DNA of 64,000 nt from Liquidambar formosana. Lineage: Eukaryota > Streptophyta > Magnoliopsida > Saxifragales > Altingiaceae. The stretch covers positions 30,648,371-30,712,370 of the forward strand of contig CM077823.1 in assembly GCA_039720395.1 (NCBI GenBank), in the 5' to 3' direction. The translations under genes and the position numbers were made by a program. The notes below the pieces were generated by a model that worked only from the letters and a program-made list of their open reading frames with translations, searched no databases and had not been told where the DNA came from. Positions 29,231 to 40,805 of this stretch are shown in pieces. The stretch's first letter is position 1, and each line of letters opens with the position of its first letter.

Positions 29231-30154
29231 TTTGAGCCAGGCTATTACCACCATTCCAAAATATTTTAAGTTCTCATTATTTAAAATAATTTGTTAAATT
29301 CTTTGTATTTAAATGTAAATTTACCAATAAGGATATATCTACTTAAAGATTTAAAAAATTTCCTATCCTCACCCCACTCTATCCTCAACTCCAAAAATAT
29401 TATACCATTTATGGACTTTATGTTTTCACAAATCCTAATAATCTTGACACTAAATCCATATTTACATAATAAAAAATTAGTGTTTCTCATATTATATTGA
29501 ATAATGGACAAGAAAAGTATTGATAGAGATGATATTAGCAGCCAAAAGATAAGTATTTATACACTTTTTATAGAGTTTAACTTAAGTTTTTCGTATGTTG
29601 AATTTTGTCTTATTTAGTTTCTCGACTCTCAACATGTTTACAATGTTCATTTCTGTAATACCGAACTCTTTTAATGTGTTCCGATTTCTCAGTCCAAACA
29701 AAGTTGTTTGATTCCGCTTCCCAATTCCAAACAAATAGATATTGTTCACCAATAGGAGTCTGAACAAGTTTGTGTTGTTCCGTTTTAAAACACTGAACAA
29801 CTTAATTATATAATAATTGAGAATTGTTTGTTTTGTAACTATGAATGGATTTTGAGTATTCGTGTTTATAAGTTGGAACAAATAAGAAATGTTGGGTTTT
29901 AAAGATCCAAACGTTTTCATATTGTTCTTTTCTATAAAGCCGAACGTATATACTTTGTTTTTACTAATAGATCCGAATAAATAAGAGATGTTTGGTTTTG
30001 AGTAACCGAACAATTTGAAAGTGGGGTGAAAAAATGTTTAGAAAATTTTTTATTAGGGTATTTTAGGAAGATAGGAGGGTGCTTTCAGTAAAATTTGAGG
30101 GGATTTAATTAGTGGGGATTTAAAATATTTTGAGTGGTGGCAATAGCCTTCCCG
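29231..30154. mobile_element. TIR transposon with 6-bp target duplication at the unit 2 edge
   Basis: The ends are inverted repeats: AGGCTATTACCACCATTCC on the left, and AGGCTATTGCCACCACTC as the complement of the right end, continuing through AAAATATTTTAA. TTATAG flanks both sides (29225-29230 and 30155-30160). Unit 1 has the uninterrupted site with a single TTTTATAG at 16414-16421, a paralogous empty site. The element has 924 bp and no transposase; its interior is a 33-bp minisatellite. Confidence 0.75.
29582..30030 (-). repeat. 33-bp minisatellite with an open 11-residue repeat
   Basis: About twelve degenerate units of the form TTYGGA.TTATAAAA..AAC... (minus strand). The period of 33 bp gives a 143-codon open frame whose product repeats FG(I/S)xxKxNxxxL. 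Units diverge by substitution, with one longer unit. It sits inside the TIR element 29231-30154. The open frame may simply reflect the three-fold period and few stop-forming words. Confidence 0.7.
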
Positions 30155-30806
30155 TTATAGCTTTTTTAGGTTAATAGAAGTCATGGGTCAATTAAGTGTG
30201 CCAGAGTAGAGTCCCGTTGTTAAAACATTGGTTGATAGAAAAGACATAAGCATCAAAATTTGGGCTTATGCAAGGATAGACGTTTGAAAAAGTGGAAAAA
30301 TTTTGATTATATTTTAATGCATATGTCCTTCTAAGTATAATATATGTACTTTTTTATTGTAAATTTCCATCAACATGATAATGTAGTATAACAACTAAAC
30401 CCAAGTTCTTCACGTTTGGATGGACTGGGGACAAACAATGTTGTGATAACAGATGAGTTTTTTGTGCAATAATTTTCAAATAAAAAATACTTTCATGAAA
30501 CTCCATCATTGCAAGGATACATAAAAATTACATTGAATAAATATGCGTTACAATGAGTTATATACTCTTGGTAATTTGAGAACCTAGACATGTAAGCTGC
30601 GTCACACAAAGCCCCAAATTGGTCCAGAATCCATTGACCACTGGCCTATATATGGAACTGAAAACCAAGTTCTTTTGGCATCATCAATGGCCTTGCCAGC
30701 CCATGGGGTGAAAGAACTGGGAGAGGGTACCACGAATGGAGTGACCACACATGGTTGACTCTCTCTCCCACATAAAAATTTGAATTCATAACTTTATTCT
30801 TACTCA

Positions 30807-30898
30807 TTGATGGCATGATGGTTTAGTGTACATTCTCCTCACTAATTGAGTGAGTGATATTAGGTTCAAACCAAGGGTATACTCCATCAATTGTCAAA
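30807..30898 (+). mobile_element. SINE fragment, unit 2 copy
   Basis: Paralogous to 17051-17142; same B box GGTTCAAACC, with the A box slightly more decayed (GTTTAGTGTA). Confidence 0.5.
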
Positions 30899-31847
30899 AA
30901 CATGAGGGAATTACTGTGCTGATGCATGGGCAAAGATGGATCACTGACCAATTCCACTTTGCAAGTTGCAACTAATAAAGCACCAATACTAACCCTTTTG
31001 GTTGAATTTGAAGTGTTTCAGATGAAAATACCCATTCAGCCGCTTGAAAACTTATAACTGAGCTAGAAGCTAGGCATTATGTATTTTTTGGTAAGAAGGA
31101 ATTTTGTAGTTTTTGTCGTTACGAGGTCAATATGCTGTGGTAGAGAAGCAAACCATTCTAATTACCTTTCACAAATGGTAGCAGCAATTAGTCAATTATA
31201 AAATGGAATTGGAAGAAAACAAACTGTGCTCGTTGATCATTGCAAGAGTCCTTCAATCCCATATATGTTGCAGCTCAGGTTCATGACAAGCTCAAACATT
31301 CCCCACATCTTTATATCAGGTACAAGTCACACACGAAAATTCTTCCATCAAAGGAGGAGGTGCAACAACCACAGTTTCTGTGGTTACAAAGAGCATTATG
31401 AGGGCTGAAAGTCAAAATGAGAGCTTAATATTAATCTCCCATGTCTGCTTACCCTACCGGCTTTCCTGGCTTCCAAACTAGCAAGTGTTGTATAACTTGT
31501 CCCTTCATTGCATTGTTGAATCTTGTTCGGTCCAGGCTTGCTTGCCAATCCACAAGCACAGATGCTGGCTTTTCTTCCTAGACGTGGATCCTTTTAAAGC
31601 TCCAATTATGTTTTCTATGCCCAATCTTTAAAATCTATATAAGATCTCTATTTGGGTCCTTTCTCAAGCTTCAAGCCAAGATCAGTGTAAATACACCCGG
31701 AGATCATTCATATTCATATAAAAGATGCTTATTTCAATTCATTTATGATCTCTATGAAGAACAACAATGCAACCTGGCTTATTTTTGTAAGCCTTATTGG
31801 TACGAAGGAAGAAAATCTCTTACCAAATCATTTCAGTGTGTTCTTTA

Positions 31848-32192
31848 GGCTATGTATGGATTGATAGAAATGGAGAGACCTCCTTGTTTGGTTAGTTAGA
31901 CCTCATTAAAAAAGAGGAGAAGAGAAAGTAGTCACAATTACATTATTACCCTTTTATACATATTAAACAAAATTTATATAGGGATATATTTGTCATTTCA
32001 TCACTCATTTATTCTCTTTCTCTACATTTCTCTCCAAATCTCTCCAATTTGAGGAGAAAGGTGAAGGGCTCAATTTTCTCTCAATTTCTTCCCATTTCTT
32101 TTCTCTTCCTTCCCAACTTAACAATCCAAACGAGGGAAATGGAGAGAAAATCATTTTCTCTTCTCTCCATTTCTCTCAATCCATACATAGCC
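31848..32192. mobile_element. MITE with TTA target duplication, unit 2 copy
   Basis: Same termini (GGCTATGTATGG...CCATACATAGCC) and TTA flanks as 18100-18494, but about 50 bp shorter inside. It inserted before the segmental duplication. Confidence 0.75.
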
Positions 32193-33179
32193 TTAGAGTC
32201 TAGACTTGATGCTCTACTCTGTTTCCTTAAGGACTAATTGGGCACCACATCAAATGAAGGCCATTGACACATAGAAGTTTTTATCACAGTAAGTATTCAT
32301 CACCAAAATTGCTAGAATGATTCAATTGATGAAATCCCACACTATAAAATGAGTGCTGAGAACAAAAAAGATATATTAGATTCATTTCAAGGGCTATGGG
32401 ACAGAATGTGGAAAAATTTACTCCATAATAATTTTTGTGGCATTGAACACCCCTTAATGAATTTTTCAACAAAGCTTCGCCTACTTTAAAGCTATAATTT
32501 TGCAGTTGGTTTATTTTCATTCTCCAAGGTTCTAGCAATTACGACAACATAAATTTGATTTTTTTCTGCACAACCAGAGCAATATGACAGTTCTCATGCT
32601 GCACAGGTGATATAAACAATGTGTAACAGATGGGAAATTCAATTGCATGTGTAGATGTGCAATGTATATGATGCATCCTTAGGATTTCATGCAAGGCCTA
32701 CATGAATTATGTCAATTTTTCAAATTCTTTTGCCATTGCTCCACTTTACATAGTTGCTTCATTCTAATGGATGATTAATCTTTAATTTGACATTTTATGG
32801 AAAACAAAAACAGAGAATAACTGATTATATTTCCACTGGATCTCCAAATACAATTACACTGCAATTTAAATATATAGACCATACCATACAATCAACATTG
32901 AATTAATACAACTCACGAATAACAACATCTAAGAGCTACAAATTCTTGCCTGTCCAACCTAAGGCTAGCCTAGAAATGCCCATTGATGAGATGTTCTTAA
33001 ACACAATCTCCTTATGCACTCCTAATTGCCTGCCTGCAGGGGACACAGTGAATGACAGCAAGAACTCCCTTGGTTTTTATTTTTGAAGCTTTATCAATCA
33101 ATGTGCCTTTAGGTTTAATATTCTGTGTGCAACTGAGTGCCATGATCAGATACAGAGTCCAAGACTACAACTGTGTTTC

Positions 33180-35540
33180 CTAATCTCTTACAAGATTTAA
33201 AAGAAACATGGGAATGGGAGGAATGTTTACCTCTACAACTCCTTCCAAAATTTGAACAACCTTCCCCATTGATGGCCTATGAGCTTCGTCATCTTGGATA
33301 CACCAACCGGCAACTCTACAAGCTCTAGTAAGCTCTTCCAAATCAGCATTTCCATTCAACCTATAGTCTAGTAGGCTAAGAACCTCACCTTCTTTGAGTT
33401 TGGCCGCTGCCCAGATGGGGAAATAACCTACATTTGTACCCTTCAATTTACTTGTGTTTCTCCTACCTGATATAATCTCCAATAGCATCATTCCATAGCT
33501 ATAAACATCCGCTTTTGGTGTGATAGCTGACATCGAAAGCCATTCTGGAGCGAGATATCCTTTTGTCCCTCTCATTGTTGTCAAAACCCGACTGAATTCT
33601 CGACCCAAGAGCTTTGCCAAGCCAAAGTCGGCCACTTTGGGCTGGAAATTAGCATCCAAAAGTATGTTTTCTGGCTTGATGTCACAGTGTATAATGCACT
33701 CCCTGCACTCTTCGTGGAGATAAGCCAATCCTCTAGCAGTCCCAACTGCAACTTGAAATCTTGTTTTCCATTCCAAAATTCCTCTACCCTCTTGATGAAA
33801 CAGATGATTATCTAAAGAACCATATTTCATGTAGTCATAAACCAGTAGCTTTTTGGCACCCTCAGAGCAGAAGCCCCGTAGGCGAATGAGATTAACATGC
33901 TGGATTGTTCCAATTGTGTTCACCTCTGAGCGAAATTGTTTGTCTCCCTGCGTGATGCCTTCTAGCCTCTTTACTGCTATTGCAGTGGAATTTGGTAATG
34001 TTCCTTTAAAAACAGAACCAAAACTTCCTCCCCCCAGTTTTTTAGAGAAATTTTTTGTGACTTGTCGTAAAACCCAATACTTGTAAACCACTACAGAACC
34101 CTCCCCTGCTATTGATGCAGCAATCAAGTGTCTCCTCCTGTATCTCCACATAAATATTAACACAATTACTAAGAGAAAAAGCACCCCAAAAACTGCACCT
34201 ACAATTAGGCCTTTAGTTCTTCCCTTCTTACCATTCTCTGGAAGCTGGATACGGAGATAGATATATCCATTGACGATTTCTTCATTACTGGTTTGTTGCA
34301 AATTCCACAAATCTGTGATCCATGTATAATACTTACCGCGGTAATAGGCATAAGCATTGCAGCAGGTAGTCAAGGATAGCAATCTCCAATGTTCAGCACT
34401 TTTATTTGGCAAAACATTTGCATTTCGAGGTAATTTTGTCAAGGGTATTTGCAAAAGTTTATATTCACCTGAAGTTAAAGAACTATTTTCGTTGCAGGAT
34501 AAAGGAGTTATTCTCACACACCCACCAGACCAATTACCCATACTCCAATCCCTCGATGACCGTGGCTTGAAACCTGGCAAACATGTACAGAGTGGTGGCT
34601 TTTGCCAATTGAAGCTGGTGCCAGCCCCACAATGGTAATAAACTTCACACCGATCACTGACTTCTATTGCTGGAGAGGAGGACCATTTTCTTTCGTGCTC
34701 CAACCATGTCCGTTTGTTGATGGCTCCCAAATAGTCTATCACAAGTCCTGATAATGAAGAAGATAAGATAAAATACGTTGAATTTCCGATTGTTTGCATC
34801 TCAACTCCAGTTACCGACTCGAGGAGCATTTGACAATCATAAACACCAGTCATGTTGTTATACTCATCATACACGTTCCACACAATATCGAAAGTATAAA
34901 CTTGCTTGTCGGGATCTTGCATGTCTGAATTTCGACTAATTTGAAAAGAAAATCTACCTGGAGCCGGATCTGATAAACTTCTCCACGATGTAAACAACCG
35001 TGTTTTCTTCTTGTGTTCATCCAGTGCCAGCTTTGCTCCAGGCAGCCACATATCAGTTGGGTAGTCAAAGCTTTGCCAAGTTATAGCCGAGGAATCAGAC
35101 TCAGATCTTAGAACAAGATTTCCAGTGTCGAGAAGTACTGCCCCTGTGGAACTATAAGAGACGTTGCTCCTGGTGGACCAAACTTCGACTTTGAGGTGGT
35201 TGACAAGGACTAGATCCCCTCTGTCCGAGATCTTTAGTTCTGACATAGAAGGATCTTTGATTGGTTCACCCCTGTTTGCTACCCACACCACCGTCTGAAT
35301 TGAGACATTTCTGTACCAGATGCCTATGTAGTAGTTATCCGAGTTTCCTGGTTTGAAGAAACCCAGTTCAAAGAAACCACTTTTAGAGACTATGGTCTGG
35401 TTTCCTGAGAGAGATTGGTTTTGGGATATGTAATCAACCACAATGGAGCTAGCCCCGACGCCAAAGAAAAAGAATATGAGAAAAACAAATGGCATAAACT
35501 GGGTTTTGCTTCTTCTGTTGCCCATCTCAGCTAACCACAA
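33180..35540 (-). CDS. G-type lectin S-receptor-like serine/threonine kinase, copy 2
   Basis: Single exon, 786 aa, collinear with copy 1 with no indels and about 42 amino-acid differences. The same domain order applies: signal peptide, bulb-type lectin, S-locus/EGF-like region, PAN-like region, one membrane span at 444-465, and a kinase with intact GGGSFGSV, Lys524, HCDIKPEN, DFG and APE. The differences are not even: about 15 fall in residues 351-443 (PAN and juxtamembrane), and three adjacent ones follow APEW (LSM here, ICG in copy 1), in the loop before SAITPKADVYS. The C-terminus ends LLNLVRD instead of LLNLVGG. The first half of the kinase differs by charge swaps only. Probably functional as a kinase by motif content; ectodomain cysteines are lost as in copy 1. 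Confidence 0.93.
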   Translation of the reverse strand: MWLAEMGNRRSKTQFMPFVFLIFFFFGVGASSIVVDYISQNQSLSGNQTIVSKSGFFELGFFKPGNSDNYYIGIWYRNVSIQTVVWVANRGEPIKDPSMSELKISDRGDLVLVNHLKVEVWSTRSNVSYSSTGAVLLDTGNLVLRSESDSSAITWQSFDYPTDMWLPGAKLALDEHKKKTRLFTSWRSLSDPAPGRFSFQISRNSDMQDPDKQVYTFDIVWNVYDEYNNMTGVYDCQMLLESVTGVEMQTIGNSTYFILSSSLSGLVIDYLGAINKRTWLEHERKWSSSPAIEVSDRCEVYYHCGAGTSFNWQKPPLCTCLPGFKPRSSRDWSMGNWSGGCVRITPLSCNENSSLTSGEYKLLQIPLTKLPRNANVLPNKSAEHWRLLSLTTCCNAYAYYRGKYYTWITDLWNLQQTSNEEIVNGYIYLRIQLPENGKKGRTKGLIVGAVFGVLFLLVIVLIFMWRYRRRHLIAASIAGEGSVVVYKYWVLRQVTKNFSKKLGGGSFGSVFKGTLPNSTAIAVKRLEGITQGDKQFRSEVNTIGTIQHVNLIRLRGFCSEGAKKLLVYDYMKYGSLDNHLFHQEGRGILEWKTRFQVAVGTARGLAYLHEECRECIIHCDIKPENILLDANFQPKVADFGLAKLLGREFSRVLTTMRGTKGYLAPEWLSMSAITPKADVYSYGMMLLEIISGRRNTSKLKGTNVGYFPIWAAAKLKEGEVLSLLDYRLNGNADLEELTRACRVAGWCIQDDEAHRPSMGKVVQILEGVVEVNIPPIPMFLLNLVRD

Positions 35541-36389
35541 GCTTTAGAATGAACAAGAATTTATCACAGCCTTCAGAACTTGCCCGTAATAAGAAGTTGC
35601 AGAAATGTTTTCAGCAGTCCGATTTCAACTGATAGACTTGTCAAACATTGACAAGTCTCTGTGGACACAGAAGTGAACATGTCAAACGTTAGGCAAGAAA
35701 ACATTGCAATTGTTTAAAAAAAAATTGCCGACATACTTCCTTTTTCAGTTCTTTGAACTGACACGAGTATGGAGCTATTTCGTGGAAACTCAATTACCTT
35801 GGATGGATGGCTTTCAATCAGTGTCATTCTGGGCCATCCATACTGGTCCAGCATGTGAAACACATTTCCTCTAAGTTGACTTTGTTTCTTAAGCCTTGCA
35901 ACCAATGATTTTCCTCATGTGAAACACATTTCCTCTTACTCAACTTATGCAATTCAGGCACGTGGACTTTTAGGTTGTGTTTGGTATGCTTGAATGGAAT
36001 GAAGATAGAATGGAAATGATAATGAAAGGAATAATCATTCTCAAAAGCTATTCCATGCCTACGTTTGGTGCTACATGGAAAGGAATTCATTCCACAATGC
36101 AATAAATTAAATTAATAATTTTTATTCCACACAATGCCCACTGTTTTATCATTTTTTTTTTTCTGTATTTTTTTTCATCGTCTGAGCATAAAACCCACCG
36201 CCTCCGAGTCGGCGAGTGGCAGTGCGAGACCGTCCGCGAAGAGAATGCTATCACCAATGAACAAAAAGAACAGAGAACCACCTAGCATAAACTCAACATA
36301 AACCACGAACTCAAAACCCAAATCCTAAATCCATACCCATTTTTTTTAATGTCCACTGACCACTGTCATCATCATCCACAATGATTTTG

Positions 36390-36421
<32 letters not shown>

Positions 36422-36792
36422 GTTCTTCATCTTCGTCATAGCATACCCATCCGACAACCGCTGTAATCAACAGGTTGCCATGGCTGCCACAACCAAGGGG
36501 TTGCTATGCTCCATGATTTCTAGATCTGGAGGTGAGGTGTAGATCTGGGAGGAGATGAGGACGAGGACGACGACAGGGACGAGGCGCAGGAGCCGATACT
36601 GACAGAAATGGTGATGGGTATGGCGATGGCGATGAGATCGGCGACGACAACAGCACCAGCGGAGGGGCGACGACAAGGACAACGATGGGGACGGTGATGG
36701 GAACAACGACGACGATGAGATCAGCGAAGGCCACGAGATAGGCGACGGCGACAAAATTCCTACGGCCAAAGCTATGAAATTGCATATGATTT

Positions 36793-36832
<40 letters not shown>

Positions 36833-37689
36833 GGATGAGATAAGAAGAGAAGGGAATAATGATTTCTATAGGGGTGGGCTCCACGGGCATTGCATTTTTC
36901 TTTCTTTGAGCGTTCCCTCTTGGGGGTGGGTTGGAATGCTTATTCCATCAAACGGCCATTCTCAAAGGATAAGGATTCCATTCCTTTGGCAAACAAACAC
37001 TATTTTTTTTTCTTATCAATGAAATGAATATTCCATTCCAACCCCTAAACCCATGTACCAAACACAGTTTAAGTTAATCAAATATCGGAAAGTGTTTGAT
37101 CCATAAATTTACATTTTTTTAATAAATAAAACTATAATTTGAGACACTTCATGGATGACAAAGTTCTCAATATTTGATTAACTTAGAATTCGGCATACAT
37201 GACGTACATGGATAGAGTATCCAAATTAAAATCAGATTTGGATTTCTGTGTGCATAACGTGCATGGATGAAATACCTAATTTGGTTCAATCGGGTTGCAT
37301 TAGAGCTTCAAAATGAATTTGGATTAAATCTAGAAGAATTTGGTCTCAATCTAGAAACAAAATTCAAAAGAAAATTCAGAAAATTTGGATGAAAAATTCA
37401 AAAAAAGTAAGCTGTTTTATGTGTAATTTGTTAATTCGGCTGAAAAAGATGAATGAATCCTGTGGGCATTTGTTGAAATTTAGCCTGGTAATTGACAAAT
37501 TTAGATTGTTTGACTTCAGCCAAAGATTAGGAGAGGTTTGAACGAAGGCAGGACCTCTGCAAAACAAAGGTTTGGATCAGATTTTTCACAGATGAGATAC
37601 CAAATTGATTCATTTTGTGCCCACCCAACTGCAATAAACTAACAGATGCTTCAATTTGCCCATCTAGGCATTGAATCATCTTATTACAA
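35541..37689. other. 5' flank of receptor kinase 2
   Basis: Matches the 5' flank of receptor kinase 1 except for the 1.1-kb element at 35973-37068. No protein recognised. The frames within the element come from its biased interior. Confidence 0.5.
35973..37068. mobile_element. PIF/Harbinger-type non-autonomous element, 1.1 kb
   Basis: The left end GGTTGTGTTTGGTA and the reverse complement of the right end ACTGTGTTTGGTA are terminal inverted repeats, and internal ends share TGGAATGG words. TTA flanks both sides (35970-35972 and 37069-37071), while unit 1 has a single TTA at 22269-22271 with collinear flanks. The interior is GC-rich with GACGA words and an (AG)n run at about 36798-36829; no transposase seen. 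Confidence 0.85.
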
Positions 37690-38960
37690 AATTAACAAAG
37701 CATGATTCAATTTCTCCATTACTATACCAGAAAACTACTGAACCAAACTTCTCCTTCCAGTTTCTGCATCCCATCGCTGCTGCCCCTGGAAATATAAACC
37801 GCTCACCAAACTTCCCCTTCCACAAATCGCCATTCAAACACAAGTGCCGCATTTCTGAACAAACACACGCCATCATTGCAATATCAACACCAGAAAGTAG
37901 CTCCAAAATCTTTAACTTAAGGTCCGCCGGGATGCCCATGAAGTACCACTTTACCCTCACAAATATCGATTGATTGCTAGAGGCAATGCGAGCCCATCTT
38001 TCACAATCTTCCAAAATTCGATAACTTCGCTTTCAGGGTACGAACAAACACGCCCATCTTCCTCTTCCGTTTTGTCGTTCAAATCACAATTCATCAACGC
38101 CAGGTCTACCGGCGGGAGTAAGGGCGAAGCCATTTGAGCTTTAGAGGGGGCAGCTGCCTACCGTCAAACTTGTTCGAGTACTTTGCTTTGATGATTGAAT
38201 GCATTAACTTGTGACCCTTTCTCGGTTATTTTTGTTATCCTCAATGAGTGGCCTTTTTTATCTAATCTGCAATTCTGCACCTATACTGCAGTGATCATAG
38301 CTTTTGTTCCTCTATAATGGCCACTTGTCTTCACCACTTTCACAAATTGAACACCAATGAGATCACCTCACCTCAAACAAATTTCTGGCTTTGCCCTTGG
38401 GCGGGACGAACCGGTATTGTGGCACGCACGCACGATACACATTTGGATTCTTCCCATCTACACAACCATAAATATTGAAAAATTTTCCTAGAGTTTGGAA
38501 CTTCGAAACAACTGCTTTGATTGCACCCAAATTGCCAAAACCAATCAGACTAGGGAGAGAGTACCACAGCGAAATGGTGAAAGCGGACGAAGCGGCTTTA
38601 CAAGGGAGACGAAACCCATCAATCTTTGTACCCGAGACTTCATCGAAACAGACGAAACCAGACTCTTACATGACTGCATGGACAGAAACTATCAAAAGCA
38701 TACGATCATCGTTGCCAATGTTTTTTGCTTCTTCTTTGAAAGCTTTCCTCATAAAATAAGGAATATGAGAAGATGGGTTTTGTGGTATGATGGGTAGATC
38801 ATCAACGTCCATAGTTTCTGCAGTTTCTGATTCATCAGAGGTTAAGGTTTCATCATCTGTATTGGACGAACCTAGGGTTAGTGTTTCTTCTTCTGATTGT
38901 TCTTCTTGGGAGTGAATCTCATACATTGTGTTGGCTGCAATATTTGACATGAAATATGCT
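37690..38960 (-). pseudogene. SKIP22-like pseudogene C
   Basis: Minus-strand relic of a third SKIP22-like gene, more diverged than A, B or D. Pieces in order: acidic region with MDVDD, then IPYFMRKAFKEEAKN and LLIVSVHAVM, an in-frame TAA in place of LL before ESGF, then FQTLGKFFNIYG, FWKIV.DGLALPL after frame changes, and the F-box IPADLKLKILELLSGVDI with CSEMRHLCLNGDLW. There is no ubiquitin-like N-terminus and the tail ends early. It is absent from unit 1 because of the deletion there. At least one stop and two frame changes make it non-functional. Confidence 0.8.
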
Positions 38961-40805
38961 AGCTAGATAATTAGGTCGTTCACTTGCTTTGAGAGTTTTT
39001 GAAGCTTGGTTTGTTAGGGTTCAAACTTGAAGGAAAAAATATTAGGCCATGTTTATCTAGTTGGAATGGAATGGATGAGAATGAAATCTGATTCCATAAT
39101 AAAAGTAGTTCAGAATGGAAATAGATTTGAAATGATTGTCCAAACACGCTGTTTGAAATGAAAGTGAAAGCGCACGTGAGGGCACTTGGTGCACTGCTGG
39201 AGCTTATACTTTTCCCAGCATGGAAATAATTTCTGAGCTTCAGAAGAGGATTATATGGAGCATCTAATTTTCTGTGGGTTCTCTCAAGAAGTGTGGATTG
39301 GTATTCTTCTATGAATGGTTCAAGCAAATTTTCCCTCTAGTAGAGAAGCAAACCATGCTTATTAGTTATTACTCCTATTTACTAATGGTAGCAGCAGATT
39401 TACTTTCAATTTGGAAGGACATGAACCATGCTATTGCTGGAAAATTCGTTCAAATCAATGCATAAGAAGATCTGATTAGCCAAGAGTCCTGGCAAAGAAG
39501 CTATAATCAAGCCAGAGAAAGCAAAAGCAGCACAGTAATCAATATTGCAGTATCATATGGCATCGTAAGAGCTGAAACCCACAACATGGTTCATTACTAG
39601 AGTCTAAATTGTCATCTCCCATAGCCATCTCCTGTACCCACTACCAAACTGGTAACTTCAGGATAAGGTTGCCCAACTTTAGCACAACCTCACCGATCCC
39701 TGCAAAAGTTCTCTCTGCCATCACCTCCAGGCTGAGATTTTCTTCCACAAAAGCTATATAGTAGCTCTTTTATGAACTTTCTCGATCCTCACATCTCAAG
39801 ATCAGGCCGAACCTCAGAGAGCTCAGCGCTGTTCAAATAGAAGGCTACTCATTCACATTCACCACTTGTCTCTGGAAGTGGGAACAACATAAAATTAGGT
39901 TCTCTTTTGCAAGGTTTAAAATCTTGGGTTAGATATTACAGGATATAGGATTCGAGGCTCTCAATGTTACCAACTCTAGTGGCCAGAAATACAGGATATA
40001 CCGGAAAATAAAGCTGCAAAGTGCCCATATTTCAGTCTTCCACAGGGTATCGCAGTGAATTCAGCAGTAGAAGTACTGCCAGAGAGGAGGAAAGAAAGAA
40101 AAGACGAAATCAAGGAATAAAAATCAAGACCTTTTAGGCTACTAATCTCAACCTTGACACACATGATGCACCACTCTGTTCCCTCAATGGCCTCATGAGA
40201 TTGAGATCGCAAATGCATTGCCCTTCAATCCCTTTTTCATTTTGTTAATCAACTCCAAAGCCTCTTTTAGAGGTAGGATGCCAGAAAATAGGGAAGTGAT
40301 ATGGCTAACTGTGGTGGTATATGTCCTGTTGATCAAACCTACAAAGTTGCATGCAGAGACACCCTTTTTTGTCACAAATGATGTAATCTTCAATTGACTC
40401 CAAAGGTGCTATAGAGATCAACAAAACCATATTGACAATTCTAGTTTGTAACCAATGTAAAACTCAATAATGTAAAAGTCAACTTTGAGACTTGGATTTT
40501 TATTTTAATTTTTATTTTATTTTATGATGAGGAAACTCTTCAGGCAAACCCCGAGCTCATATAAGACGCCACAACCCATATGGACTAGATAAGTCCAATG
40601 CCTATGAGAACCATGAAATCTTGTGAGACTTGGATTACAACATGATTTATGACTCTATGTATCAAAATCACACCATATGTACCTATAAATTAGAATAAAA
40701 TTCAGTAAAAATTAAACTACCAAAACAAAGAATACCCACCTTACATGCTTATCAAATCAGTCACAAAACACCACAAGCTATTGGCAACTGGGGGTTCGAA
40801 AATTT
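38961..40805. other. Non-coding interval between pseudogene C and gene B
   Basis: Contains an older LINE piece. A patch near 39045-39170 recalls a decayed MITE (GGAATGGAATGG). Its right part resembles, at lower identity, the 3' flank of SKIP22 E (about 43.7-46.3 kb), which shows that the gene and its flank duplicated together earlier. Confidence 0.5.
39255..39470 (+). mobile_element. LINE remnant, older diverged copy
   Basis: Plus-strand frame EDYMEHLIFCGFSQEVWIGI is the zinc-binding C-terminal region of plant L1 reverse transcriptases (HLFxxCxFSxxxW). A frame change leads to LLSIWKDMNHA, the usual IWxxRN segment. It is paralogous to the 3' part of the LINE copies at 24118 and 42905 but clearly more diverged. 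Confidence 0.6.

Larger units (their letters stand above)
30161..33179. other. Non-coding 3' flank of receptor kinase 2
   Basis: Parallel to 16422-19484 in unit 1, with small indels (for example a few bases lost near 32890 and 50 bp lost within the MITE). No gene recognised. Confidence 0.5.

Noticed and set aside
36467..36890. Two minus-strand frames of 100 and 128 codons
   Set aside because: Lie inside the PIF/Harbinger-type element, low complexity, no transposase or host-gene motif recognised.
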